Part shown: in pieces, positions 27,270 through 35,710 of the stretch
Position numbering within the stretch: position 1 is the stretch's first letter
Layout of the letters: each line of letters starts with the position of its first letter
Assembly (NCBI GenBank): GCA_042095835.1
Contig: JBELML010000018.1
Span: 8,156 to 72,155 of the forward strand
Direction of reading: 5' to 3'
Length of the DNA: 64,000 nt
Source: DATFKA01 sp042095835
GTDB lineage: Bacteria; Bacteroidota; Bacteroidia; Chitinophagales; Saprospiraceae
Translations under genes and position numbers: made by a program
Notes under the pieces: generated by a model
What the model saw: only the letters and a program-made list of their open reading frames with translations
Databases searched by the model: none
Told to the model about the DNA's origin: nothing

Positions 27270-29525
27270 ATGCATAAACTCAAATTCCTATTCCTATTAA
27301 GTTTTTTCACCGGATTGGCCAGCCTCCCGGCACAAAGTGTTGGGGAGAAGACGGCTACGCGAGCCTATGAGGTCATTCAACCCGATTCAATCGCCATATT
27401 ATGGAAAAGTCGATCATCTAATGATACTCTTGTTTTGGGACAAAGCTATTCCGTCCAAGGCAAGATCTTGCCGCGGGAAGCCTTGAAAATGGAATATAAG
27501 GGGATAATAAGCCCTAAGGTAGAAGCCGCCGCCCTTCAGGAAACGTATCCGGTTTCGCCGCCTGAAAAGATCCGCTTGAAAGGAGAACCCTTTATACCTC
27601 CCCTGGATAGTACCATTTATACCCATACCATAAAGGAGACGCCGGCTCGCCAGCCCGAACCTATAAGCATAGGCAAGCTAAGACTGAGTGACAATCGGAA
27701 TTACGCTACGCAGCTTCTCGGGCATTGGGATGGACTACCATGTGATCAAGTCAATGAATTGCTTGAAGACCGAAGTGGAAATATTTGGATGGGGACGGAT
27801 TGTGGCCTAAGTGTTTATAATGGAACCCAACTTTTTAATTATGGAAAAGAGCATGGACTTCCTGAGGGAAAGATAATAAATCTTTACGAGGATCATAAAG
27901 GCCAGATCTGGTTTTATTATGTAACAAATATTAATCAATTGGGTACGGTTTGTTTCAATGGTCATACGTTTAAAGAATACTTCTTAAGTACTGAAAAAGG
28001 CGACAAAGAAAGTATTATTGCTTTAAATATACTGGAGGATAAGGAAAATAATTTGTGGATAGCTAACGCAACCGAATTATTAAAATGGGATGGCCTATCC
28101 TGGCAGAAGTATTCGTTTAAGGCTAAAATGTATTATTATTTCCAAATGTCCTTAGACGAGGATGGCTCTTTATGGTTTGCAAATACCAATTCCAAATCGA
28201 AGCTTATTACACTCTATTCCTACCGAGAAGGACGTTTTACTAAATTTCAGACGCCCCTAAAAGGCTCAATAGGGCTAAATTTTATAATAGATCGGGAAGG
28301 AAATATTTGGGGCTCACAATATTGGACAGGAGGGATATATCAAATTAAGGTGTCGTCCGACCCGGCAAACCCTGAAATACTTCATTATGAAAGGCCTCCA
28401 GGTACTGCTGATGAGTACTTATGGTATTTATGTCCAGACCCAAAAAAGGGCATTTGGATGGCAAATGAAAATGGCCTTTTTCATTTTAATGGAGAACAAA
28501 GTCGCAAATTTGCTTCCCATCAAATTCAGGCTTCCGATATGATGTTTGATCAACAAAATAAACTTTGGATCGCTTCCAGGAGTAGGCAGATAGAAATCAT
28601 CAATATCCATGGATTTACCAGGTATCAAGGACAGGAGCTAAGTTCCGATCTATCGTCCTTTCTGAAATTTTCCTATCTTAATTCTTCTGCAAAAGAGGAA
28701 TTGTGGTTTGGTTTTCCGTACACGGAAAATCCTGCTAATCACTTATCGGCTGCCAAACTCTATACCCTGCAAAATAACCAGGTACTTAGTTATGATTTTG
28801 CGCCATTCGTTTTGGAATCCTATCAAACGATGGGATTATCACCAGGATCAAGTGATATGATCACATCAGGGATTAACCTGCTAAGATCGGATCATAAAGA
28901 GAGTACATCTATTGTTTATTGGTCCGGAATGCTCGCCCAATTGGAAGGAAACAAACTCACTCATTATTATTTTGATGAACAATACCTGGAGGATGCAAAG
29001 ATTCGTGGGATGACCCAAGATGCCCAAGGAAACCAATGGTTTACGATGTGGAATGGTGGTATCGCTCTGGTCAAGCCAGATAAAATCATTTATTTTTCAG
29101 ATAAAGCACTCCATGGAGAGCTTGTTTTGTTTGATGAGCAGGGGACAGGCTGGCTGGACAACCAAGGAATCATCACAAAACTCCAACTATCCCCAGATGG
29201 TGTAAATGCTGAAGTTACGCCTCTATTTTCAAACCTGCCTCGTTTTTTTGGTATGAGTCTGGACGCACAGCAAAATATCTGGTTCAATGATGCTGTTGGT
29301 TTAATTCGATACGATGGGGAGGAGTTTAGAGCTTACCGTAATCCGGACAATAGTTATAGGGTTTCCAATTTTGTTATGGATCAGGCTGGAAATCAATGGT
29401 TGGGTACTTCGGGAGGTATTGAATTAAGAAAACCAGTCCATAAATCGGGGATTACAGGAGAAAGCCCCCCCCCTAGATTCTTTTCAGTATTTTCAATTCA
29501 ACGAAGAAAATGGTTTGGGAAATGA
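27270..29525 (+). CDS. Giant hybrid sensor kinase, N-terminal propeller part (frame broken at a poly-C tract)
   Basis: Signal peptide (MHKLKFLFLLSFFTGLASLP, then AQS) followed by a two-component-regulator propeller: repeated blades with (D/E)xxGN(I/L)W signatures such as DRSGNIWMGTDCGLSVY, DKENNLWIANA, DEDGSLWFANT, DREGNIWGS, DQAGNQWLGTSGG. The frame ends 52 bases after a run of nine C (29465-29473). Removing one C joins it seamlessly to the next frame (…SPPLDSFQYFQFNEENGLGN…), giving one protein of about 1375 residues, the normal size for this class. As written the product would be a secreted periplasmic sensor without kinase. The truncation is a sequencing indel or a phase-variable switch. 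Confidence 0.85.
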   Translation: MHKLKFLFLLSFFTGLASLPAQSVGEKTATRAYEVIQPDSIAILWKSRSSNDTLVLGQSYSVQGKILPREALKMEYKGIISPKVEAAALQETYPVSPPEKIRLKGEPFIPPLDSTIYTHTIKETPARQPEPISIGKLRLSDNRNYATQLLGHWDGLPCDQVNELLEDRSGNIWMGTDCGLSVYNGTQLFNYGKEHGLPEGKIINLYEDHKGQIWFYYVTNINQLGTVCFNGHTFKEYFLSTEKGDKESIIALNILEDKENNLWIANATELLKWDGLSWQKYSFKAKMYYYFQMSLDEDGSLWFANTNSKSKLITLYSYREGRFTKFQTPLKGSIGLNFIIDREGNIWGSQYWTGGIYQIKVSSDPANPEILHYERPPGTADEYLWYLCPDPKKGIWMANENGLFHFNGEQSRKFASHQIQASDMMFDQQNKLWIASRSRQIEIINIHGFTRYQGQELSSDLSSFLKFSYLNSSAKEELWFGFPYTENPANHLSAAKLYTLQNNQVLSYDFAPFVLESYQTMGLSPGSSDMITSGINLLRSDHKESTSIVYWSGMLAQLEGNKLTHYYFDEQYLEDAKIRGMTQDAQGNQWFTMWNGGIALVKPDKIIYFSDKALHGELVLFDEQGTGWLDNQGIITKLQLSPDGVNAEVTPLFSNLPRFFGMSLDAQQNIWFNDAVGLIRYDGEEFRAYRNPDNSYRVSNFVMDQAGNQWLGTSGGIELRKPVHKSGITGESPPPRFFSVFSIQRRKWFGK
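29465..29473. repeat. Nine-C homopolymer causing a +1 frameshift in the hybrid kinase
   Basis: Nine consecutive C between AGC(Ser) and TAGATT. Eight C would keep the propeller and kinase halves in frame. Homopolymers of this length are classic slipped-strand sites and also classic sequencing-error sites. Confidence 0.9.
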
Positions 29526-31398
29526 CCTGGATTATCAGGTTCCATGTATAGCTGAAAACCAGCTGTCCATCTTCAGTGCCAATGGGCTCACCACGCTTGA
29601 CCTGGATCAGTTCACCTTTCCGGATCAGGCGCCAGAGATCCGACTGCGAACGATAGATATTGAGCAAACGCCCATAGATTATGCCCTGCTCAAAGACAGC
29701 ACTTACCGGAATAGCCTTGACTTTGGATCGGATGTGGCCAAAGCTTTTGATTCGGATCAGGCCTTACCCGATTTTCAATACTACCCACTAAACCTGAACC
29801 TGCCCGCTAAGATGAATGACTTGACCTTCCATTTTTCAGCCATCGACTGGCAGGCGCCGGCACGGATTCAGTACCGCTATATTTTAGAAGGGCTGGATGA
29901 TCATTGGAGTGAGCCCTCCAGAGAAGCGAAAGCCGAATATAGAAACCTGGCGCCGGGTAAATACACCTTTAAGGTGAAGGCCATTGGCCTTGCTCAGGTC
30001 TGGAGTGAGCCCTTTGCATATAGCTTTACTATAAAGGCACCCTGGTGGGAAACCTGGTGGGCCATTGGGGGGTATTTTCTACTAGCCTTCCTCTTGGTCT
30101 ACAGCTACATTCAGTGGCGAACGCAACAATTGCGTCGACGCCAAAAGGATTTGGAGCAACAAATCGGGGAGGCCACCTTGACCATCAAAGCAGAAAAAGA
30201 AAATCTGGCCATCGCCAAAGAAAAAGCCGAATCTTCCGAACGCGCCAAGCAGCAATTTCTAGCCAATATGAGCCACGAGATTCGCACGCCGATGAATGCA
30301 ATCAAAGGGATGACCGATATTCTGCTGCGCCGTTCCCCCAAAGAGGATCAAATGGTCTATTTAAACGCCATTAAAGAATCTTCCAATTCTTTATTGGTGG
30401 TCATTAATGATATTCTTGACCTTTCCAAAGTGGAGGCTGGTAAGATAGAACTGGAAAAGATCCCTTTCTCACCAGCGGAAGTCATCCGGAATGTGGCCAC
30501 CATCATGCAATTGAAAGCAGAAGAAAAGGGACTCCTTTTGCAAGTGAATGTAAAAGACGAGCTCCCGACTCAGGTCGTAGGAGATCCTACTCGCCTACAT
30601 CAGGTGCTTTTGAATTTGACCGGTAATGCCATCAAGTTCACTGAAAAAGGAATCGTCAGTATTCATTTAAAGGCGATAGCAGAAGAGGGCTCTGATCTGC
30701 TGCATGCTCAATTTTGTGTTTCAGATACGGGTGTTGGAATCGATGAAAATCGTCTAGAAAAAATCTTTGGTGCCTTCGATCAGGCCTATGCCGGCACTTC
30801 TCGAAAATACGGAGGTACCGGACTGGGTTTATCCATCTCTAAAAAACTCGTGGAATTACAGGATGGGAAAATATGGGTGGAAAGCAGCAAAGGGAAGGGT
30901 AGTCAGTTCTATTTTAAAATACCTTATTCCATTTTAGCACAGCACACCAGCAATAGAGAGGTGGCGGAAAAACAGCCTCAACAAGATATTGCGGCACAGC
31001 TAAAAGGCATCCGTATTTTATTGGTAGAGGACAATACCTTTAACGCTATTGTAGCCCAAGAGGAACTCGAAGATAGTATAGCCGACATTGAGGTGGATGT
31101 TGCCGAAAATGGTGTAATTGCACTGGAAAAATTGAAGCATAATGCGTTCGACCTCATCCTGATGGATGTCCAAATGCCGGTGATGAATGGGTACGATACG
31201 ACTAAAGCGATCCGTAAATTAGAAAATGGGCAAGCCAGCATTCCGATTATTGCAATGACAGCCAATGTCCTCAAGGAAGAAGTAGAACGAACAGTAGCCG
31301 CCGGAATGGATGATTTTATTGGCAAGCCCTTTGACGCTGAGGAGTTATTAATGAAAATTTATCAGCTTCATAAGGTGCGCACTTTTCAAAAAGAATAA
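29515..31398 (+). CDS. Giant hybrid sensor kinase, C-terminal part: Y_Y_Y, TM, HisKA, HATPase, receiver
   Basis: The true frame continues upstream to the poly-C tract; TTG 29515 is only the first permissible start. Order: last propeller strands, Y_Y_Y domain (YRYILEGLDDHWSEPS to APGKYTFKVKA), one transmembrane helix (TWWAIGGYFLLAFLLVYSYI), coiled coil, HisKA with phosphoacceptor His in FLANMSHEIRTPMNAIKG, HATPase_c (N box NLTGNAIKFTE, G1 DTGVGID, G2 GGTGLGLS), and a receiver with phosphoacceptor Asp in LILMDVQMPVMNG. A free Hpt and receiver are encoded at 24.7-25.5 kb, fitting a multistep relay. There is no DNA-binding domain, unlike AraC-tailed HTCS proteins. Confidence 0.9.
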   Translation: MGNDLDYQVPCIAENQLSIFSANGLTTLDLDQFTFPDQAPEIRLRTIDIEQTPIDYALLKDSTYRNSLDFGSDVAKAFDSDQALPDFQYYPLNLNLPAKMNDLTFHFSAIDWQAPARIQYRYILEGLDDHWSEPSREAKAEYRNLAPGKYTFKVKAIGLAQVWSEPFAYSFTIKAPWWETWWAIGGYFLLAFLLVYSYIQWRTQQLRRRQKDLEQQIGEATLTIKAEKENLAIAKEKAESSERAKQQFLANMSHEIRTPMNAIKGMTDILLRRSPKEDQMVYLNAIKESSNSLLVVINDILDLSKVEAGKIELEKIPFSPAEVIRNVATIMQLKAEEKGLLLQVNVKDELPTQVVGDPTRLHQVLLNLTGNAIKFTEKGIVSIHLKAIAEEGSDLLHAQFCVSDTGVGIDENRLEKIFGAFDQAYAGTSRKYGGTGLGLSISKKLVELQDGKIWVESSKGKGSQFYFKIPYSILAQHTSNREVAEKQPQQDIAAQLKGIRILLVEDNTFNAIVAQEELEDSIADIEVDVAENGVIALEKLKHNAFDLILMDVQMPVMNGYDTTKAIRKLENGQASIPIIAMTANVLKEEVERTVAAGMDDFIGKPFDAEELLMKIYQLHKVRTFQKE

Positions 31399-31436
31399 GC
31401 TCATTCCACTGCGTTTCATTCGTCCGGGATAGACTT

Positions 31437-31497
31437 CTCGCTATGTAGCGAGCCTACTACGAAAAAAGGCCAAGCACTATTGTGCTCGACCTTTTTT
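31437..31497 (+). terminator. REP-like hairpin followed by intrinsic terminator of the kinase gene
   Basis: A perfect 7-bp stem with 2-nt loop (31437-31443 / 31446-31452) preceded by tccggga, then a second hairpin with arms beginning aaaaaagg (31462) and ending cctttttt (31497), two internal mismatches, and a strong T run. This is the last recognisable backbone element before the integrase. Confidence 0.65.
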
Positions 31498-31702
31498 CTA
31501 CGTAGACCTACTAGGTCAGTTGTATCTATTGGGTTTTCTTAGGTATTCCGCAAAAACTCCTGTAAAATAGGATGTTTTCAAGAAACTACCAACTAATTTT
31601 TGCCATTCAGCGGAAAAGATGGGATAACAAACGACAACTATCCCGACAACGCTGGTTGTGTGAGTCATCGAATTTATATTCGTAACCATACAATCATTAA
31701 CA

Positions 31703-33049
31703 ATGGCAAAATTACCAACTCCGAAGTTTAATCTTCGAAAAGCATCCGCAGAAAATGAGACCCTTATTTCTTTAGTGTTTCGCTTCGACGGCAAAAGGCT
31801 AGTCTACTCTACTGGCCTTTCTATCCACCCTAAAGACTGGGATTTAAAAACTCAGAGACCGATTCCCCAAAAAGGAAGAACAGACCTTTTGATTATTAAA
31901 CGAAAGTTAGATCAACTCGCTGTTTATTGCATGGATGTATTTATTGCGTCAGATTATGGGGCAGTAAGCTTGAAGACGTTTCGTACTAGCTTAGATACCA
32001 AAACTGGTAAAAAGGCATCTCCTGAGTCTTCTAAGGCTGATTTAAACCAACAAAAGAAACGACTTAGCTTTTTTGAGTTCATTAATGTAGAAATTCAGGA
32101 AATGAAGGATACAGGGATGAAACGCAGTAGCTACAAGGTTTTTGAAATGCACACCAATATTCTCAAAGAATTTGGTAGAGAAATTTTCAGAAGGAAAAAG
32201 AGATTTGATTATGAAGATGTCGATTGGAACTTTAGGCTAAAACTCATTGACTGGTTAGCTGAAAGAAAAGTACAGCTCGCATATGGTAACAAAACCCTTC
32301 AAGTGCTTCGCCAATTCTTAGAAAGGGCGCGACGCAAAAAATTACATTCCAATACAGATTATCAGGGAATAGGATGGTCCGTTGCACAGAAAAAAGCCAA
32401 GGGGCAATTAATTACACTTACTGTCCAGGAATTGGATTTTTTGGCCCAAATGGATGTTTCAGGGCACCTTGAAAAGGTCAGAGACATTTGTCTCATTGGA
32501 GCAGGAACGGGCCAACGTTTTAGTGATTTTTCAAAATACACTTCGGATAACTTCTATCGGACTATTAACAATGTTCCGATTCTCTCTTTAATTTCAACTA
32601 AAACGGATACACCTGCCAAAATTCCTTTGAATATTTTTCCTTGGCTCATACCAGTTTTACAACGAAATGAGTATTGCACTCCAAAAATGTCCATGCAAAA
32701 ATTCAATGATGGACTCAAGCTGCTATGCAAAAAAGCTGAATTTGATGAAAGAATATTGAAAATCGAACAGTATATGGGCCGAAAGGCCAGGATAGAAAAA
32801 TCTTATGTTGCAAAATATGAAGAGGTATCCTCTCATATTTGTCGAAGAAGCTTCGCTACCAATCTTTACCGAATGGGCTACAGTCTTGCCCAAATTATGC
32901 CGATGACTGGCCATGCTACCGAATCTCAGCTTAGGCAATACATAGGAATAGATAGTGAAATGAATGCTGAAGAGATTGCACTAGCAATTATTGAAAAGGG
33001 AAATGGCAGATTAAAATCACACACTAATCTGAAAGTGGTGAATCAATAA
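31703..33049 (+). CDS. Tyrosine recombinase/integrase of the Bacteroidota (CTnDOT-like) type
   Basis: 448 residues. N-terminal arm-DNA-binding domain (FRFDGKRLVYSTGLSIHPKDWD), a SAM-like core-binding domain (~110-215), and a catalytic domain with all active-site residues: Arg272 (TGQRFSD), His378 and Arg381 (HICRRSFATN), His404 (TGHATES) and nucleophile Tyr413 (LRQYIGI). This type integrates and excises conjugative or mobilisable elements and genomic islands. It stands first in an A+T-rich metal-resistance region, 300 bp after the backbone kinase gene, so it probably marks the left end of an integrated island. No transfer (tra/mob) genes were found downstream. Confidence 0.95.
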   Translation: MAKLPTPKFNLRKASAENETLISLVFRFDGKRLVYSTGLSIHPKDWDLKTQRPIPQKGRTDLLIIKRKLDQLAVYCMDVFIASDYGAVSLKTFRTSLDTKTGKKASPESSKADLNQQKKRLSFFEFINVEIQEMKDTGMKRSSYKVFEMHTNILKEFGREIFRRKKRFDYEDVDWNFRLKLIDWLAERKVQLAYGNKTLQVLRQFLERARRKKLHSNTDYQGIGWSVAQKKAKGQLITLTVQELDFLAQMDVSGHLEKVRDICLIGAGTGQRFSDFSKYTSDNFYRTINNVPILSLISTKTDTPAKIPLNIFPWLIPVLQRNEYCTPKMSMQKFNDGLKLLCKKAEFDERILKIEQYMGRKARIEKSYVAKYEEVSSHICRRSFATNLYRMGYSLAQIMPMTGHATESQLRQYIGIDSEMNAEEIALAIIEKGNGRLKSHTNLKVVNQ

Positions 33050-33101
33050 ATTCACCAAAATTCATAATTCTATTGAAATAAAAAATTAAAAACAAATACC
33101 A

Positions 33102-33803
33102 ATGGAAAATATACTAATCAATGATGATTTTGGGAGATCAGTGAAACGACTCCGCTCAATCCTTCCTAAGCTAAGTTTTGGCTTACTAATCGCAACTTAC
33201 TTAATATCTGCATTAATCATGGGTATATTCCATGCTCAGAAAGCTAATAACATTGGCTTTATGGTTGCAGCTTTTTTGATTCCACTTGCTATTCAGGCAG
33301 GAAGAGGAACACTTGTCTTCTTTTTTCAACTGAATCCTGCTCAAATTTTAGGTAAAGTGTCATTTGGGATAATTGCGGCTACTGTCTTGCTCGTGTTATC
33401 ACTGATAGAAGCCATTCTTGTGCTTTTCCCATATGGGTACAGCTGGATTATATCAGTATGCACACTGATGCTTATTGGTTGGGTGATTGAAGTAATGATT
33501 CTGAGAGAAACTATTTTTGCGACCCAATTAGAACTTTTCCAGAATCAAGAAAAATGGAAGGAATTGAAACAATTTTATGTTGCTAGGAATGATCTCCAGA
33601 GGTTCGCCAAAGAGCTTAAACAAAATGAAGTGTTATCTCTTCCTCAACCTGAACACAGTGACCGACCTATTGAAGATGCATCACAAAATAAAGGTCAGGA
33701 AAAGAATTTAGATTCTGATCCATTACTAGAAGAATTGAAAATTCTATTACTGGGAAAGTCCCAATGCCCTCCTCTAAACGGAAAGAGGCAGGGCAAGAAA
33801 TAG
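33102..33803 (+). CDS. Uncharacterised integral membrane protein (four predicted TM helices)
   Basis: 233 residues. Four hydrophobic segments between about residues 20 and 135 (FGLLIATYLISALIMGIF; NIGFMVAAFLIPLAIQA; FGIIAATVLLVLSLIEAIL; WIISVCTLMLIGWVIEVMIL), followed by a charged, partly coiled cytosolic tail (ELFQNQEKWKELKQFYVARN). No family recognised. It follows the integrase by 52 bp and overlaps the next small gene by 40 bp, forming an integrase-adjacent accessory set common in islands. Confidence 0.75.
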   Translation: MENILINDDFGRSVKRLRSILPKLSFGLLIATYLISALIMGIFHAQKANNIGFMVAAFLIPLAIQAGRGTLVFFFQLNPAQILGKVSFGIIAATVLLVLSLIEAILVLFPYGYSWIISVCTLMLIGWVIEVMILRETIFATQLELFQNQEKWKELKQFYVARNDLQRFAKELKQNEVLSLPQPEHSDRPIEDASQNKGQEKNLDSDPLLEELKILLLGKSQCPPLNGKRQGKK

Positions 33804-34054
33804 GCTATCCAATATTTTATGGAGTAAAGCTAGATAAGACTGATCCCTATCTAAAACACAACTTTGATAGATTAGAAAAGCGGTTTTCTGAAAGGTATAA
33901 CGCTTCAATTGGGAAGAAGCAACAACGAGAGAAGAATGGAAAGCCTCCCCATCAGACCATTCTAAAATCCATTGAGGATAATCATAAGCGTATTAAGATG
34001 CTGAATTTATTGCGGAGAATTCTTCTTAATGATGCTACTATTGTAAGACTTTAG
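33764..34054 (+). CDS. Small basic hypothetical protein
   Basis: 96 residues, strongly basic and helical, no signal peptide or membrane segment (PYLKHNFDRLEKRFSERYNA; KSIEDNHKRIKMLNLLRRIL). The start overlaps the 3' end of the membrane-protein gene by 40 bp in another frame, which suggests coupled translation. A hairpin terminator follows the stop directly. No family recognised; a nucleic-acid-binding role is possible from charge only. Confidence 0.6.
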   Translation: MPSSKRKEAGQEIGYPIFYGVKLDKTDPYLKHNFDRLEKRFSERYNASIGKKQQREKNGKPPHQTILKSIEDNHKRIKMLNLLRRILLNDATIVRL

Positions 34055-34056
34055 CG

Positions 34057-34089
34057 AAAAATGCTCTTCCATTTAGGGAGGGCATTTTT
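34057..34089 (+). terminator. Intrinsic terminator of the integrase operon
   Basis: Arms 34057-34070 and 34076-34089 pair with about two mismatches, five-base loop, ending in a T run immediately after the stop of the small basic protein gene. Confidence 0.7.
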
Positions 34090-34197
34090 AATAAAAGCTC
34101 TCTTTGGCTAAGTAAATCTAGAGTTTTGTGGGAGAAATTTGTTAAAAACTGTTAAAGTTTTTAAACTTTGGTTTTCCCATCTTTTCCCAAATCATTT

Positions 34198-34257
34198 CAT
34201 TTGACTCCAAATTGAAATCATCTAAGATTCATTACGATGTCATTTGATTCCAAATGA
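34198..34257. repeat. Two copies of a catttga-tccaaat element, operator-like
   Basis: Similar 18-bp elements at 34198-34215 and 34240-34257, spaced 43 bp start to start (about four helical turns). The second is palindromic (tcatttg-attc-caaatga). They lie upstream of the HTH gene at 34354, so they may be binding sites for that protein or integrase arm sites. Confidence 0.45.
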
Positions 34258-34353
34258 AACCATTTTAACATTTAAGTCACTGATTATCTGTCTTTTGCAG
34301 TTCTAAAAAATAGCCCTTAGATTGCAAGAGTTATCAATCAAAACACTACAATA

Positions 34354-34656
34354 ATGGAAAATAATAACATCATTCTTCACGCTATTACTCCCCACGAATT
34401 AAAGGAATTATTGAGAGCAATGATCCGTGAAGAATTTGCCCATGTAAATAATGAAGTACAACGAGTTATTGGTGAAGATGATTTAGTCAGTACTGGTACT
34501 GCGTGTCGCTTACTTGGAGTCTGTTCCAAAGTACTACGATTTCTAGTTAGCGAAGGTCATTTTACGGTTTTTTACCATATGAAGGAGAAGCGATATATTA
34601 GGGCTGAATTACTAGACTTTAGAAATCAAAAGCGAGTAAGTAGACTAAAAAAATAA
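34354..34656 (+). CDS. Helix-turn-helix / excisionase-like protein
   Basis: 100 residues. The C-terminal half fits the HTH_17 excisionase-type fold: DDLVSTGTACRLLGVCSKVL, then a short wing-like segment YHMKEKRYIRAELLDF. The N-terminal half is a helical region (HELKELLRAMIREEFAHVNN) typical of small Bacteroidota element-encoded DNA-binding proteins. In integrated elements these act as recombination directionality factors or regulators of excision. It is alone, with gene-free DNA on both sides. Confidence 0.75.
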   Translation: MENNNIILHAITPHELKELLRAMIREEFAHVNNEVQRVIGEDDLVSTGTACRLLGVCSKVLRFLVSEGHFTVFYHMKEKRYIRAELLDFRNQKRVSRLKK

Positions 34657-35202
34657 ATACAGCTTCTCGATAGAAAAGACCTAATATTTGGTCTATTAAA
34701 AAATAGTAAAGGTTTCTTTTTCTCTACCTAATTTGAAAATTTTAATAAGGAAACTCCCTTTATCCGGTAGGGTAGCTAAAACCTCTATGTAGTTATACTC
34801 TACTGCTAATCTTAATTGAGGTATCCTCCCTTTTGCGAAGTAGCGTTTACAGGCTATAGGTGAGTAAAGTCAAGGGAAGAAGCTCTATTTTTTCTAGGAG
34901 AGCATATGGGAAGTCAAAAATCGGCTGTTTAGTGACGCAGGAACGTCCCTTTACTACTCGACAATAGATAGTAGCTTAACGTAGCTAAAAGAGATGGGAA
35001 AGCCGAGATTTAGATAAAAGTAGCAGAACGATAAACCAGGAAGGGTTTCTGTAGCTACAATTCCACATCCCTTCCCTCGATTGTCCCTTGGAACCTGAAT
35101 GGGCGAATATTTTTGAATGAAAATGGTGACCGTTTAGGGGGATATGAGATGAAGGGAATCTCTTTCATGAGCAAGCAATTAAATATAATTTATGCCAACT
35201 AC
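34657..35202. other. Gene-free region in the island
   Basis: About 550 bp without a coding frame. It contains three copies of a gtagcta core (34772, 34981, 35051; two extend to gtagctaaaa) and several short GC-richer patches that contrast with the A+T-rich surroundings. It could be the residue of a deleted gene, a mobilisation origin or a structured RNA. Nothing specific can be named. Confidence 0.4.
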
Positions 35203-35244
35203 TATTTAAGCACTTGCTTAAATAAGCAAACATCCTTACTTTTG
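35203..35244 (+). promoter_or_regulatory. ArsR operator and TAnnTTTG promoter of arsR
   Basis: A perfect palindrome of two 10-bp arms with a two-base centre (tatttaagca-ct-tgcttaaata, 35203-35224) is followed after 12 bp by tacttttg (35237-35244), matching the Bacteroidota -7 element. The operator would cover the -33 region. The -7 box ends only four bases before the arsR ATG, so the transcript is probably leaderless. Confidence 0.7.
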
Positions 35245-35248
35245 CTCT

Positions 35249-35617
35249 ATGGCAAAAGATAATAACATATGTATCCGTGTAGATAGAAGCGAAGAACAAA
35301 TCAATAGATGCAAGCTAATATTAGCTGAAATTTCTACCTCAGTTTCGGATTTATCACGCACCTTAAATTTAGCTGGAAATCAAGTTAGACTAAGTGTTTT
35401 TATGCTACTTAGGGAAGAAACTAGACTTTGTGTTTGTGATCTAAGTGAAGTTTTAGAAATGAAGCTACCTGCCGTTTCTCAACATTTAAGAAAACTAAAA
35501 GATGCCAATTTGGTAGAAACAGAAAGAGAAGGATCAACCATTTATTATCACCTCACAGATAGTGCAAAATCTTTGATTAATGCTTTGTTCCCATTTGTCA
35601 GGGCTGATGTTAGTTAA
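35249..35617 (+). CDS. ArsR/SmtB-family metalloregulator
   Basis: 122 residues, a winged-helix repressor. The metal-binding alpha3 motif CVCDL is present (Cys61, Cys63), with additional N-terminal Cys8 and Cys21 that could complete a thiolate site as in CadC-type sensors. The recognition helix is KLPAVSQHLRKLKDANLVE and the wing TEREGSTIYYHL. It would repress its own gene and merTP through the two matching palindromes at 35203 and 35669, and release on thiophilic metal binding. Hg(II), Cd(II) or Pb(II) are candidate inducers; the merTP neighbour favours Hg(II). Confidence 0.92.
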   Translation: MAKDNNICIRVDRSEEQINRCKLILAEISTSVSDLSRTLNLAGNQVRLSVFMLLREETRLCVCDLSEVLEMKLPAVSQHLRKLKDANLVETEREGSTIYYHLTDSAKSLINALFPFVRADVS

Positions 35618-35668
35618 ATTGTAGTAGCAAAATTCATCGAGTATAAATACGAATATTTTTTAGCCCAT

Positions 35669-35708
35669 AATTTAAGTAATTGCTTAAATTCTAAATAAAA
35701 TAAAATTG
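35669..35708 (+). promoter_or_regulatory. Second ArsR operator and promoter of merTP
   Basis: Palindrome aatttaagta-at-tgcttaaatt (35669-35690) has one mismatch between arms and matches the arsR operator core (tttaag-a-nn-tgcttaaa). Ten bases later taaaattg (35701-35708) is a near match to the -7 consensus, ending two bases before the merTP ATG. Confidence 0.65.
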
Positions 35709-35710
35709 AT

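Noticed and set aside
30978..31325. 115-codon minus-strand frame
   Set aside because: Antisense of the receiver domain of the hybrid kinase.
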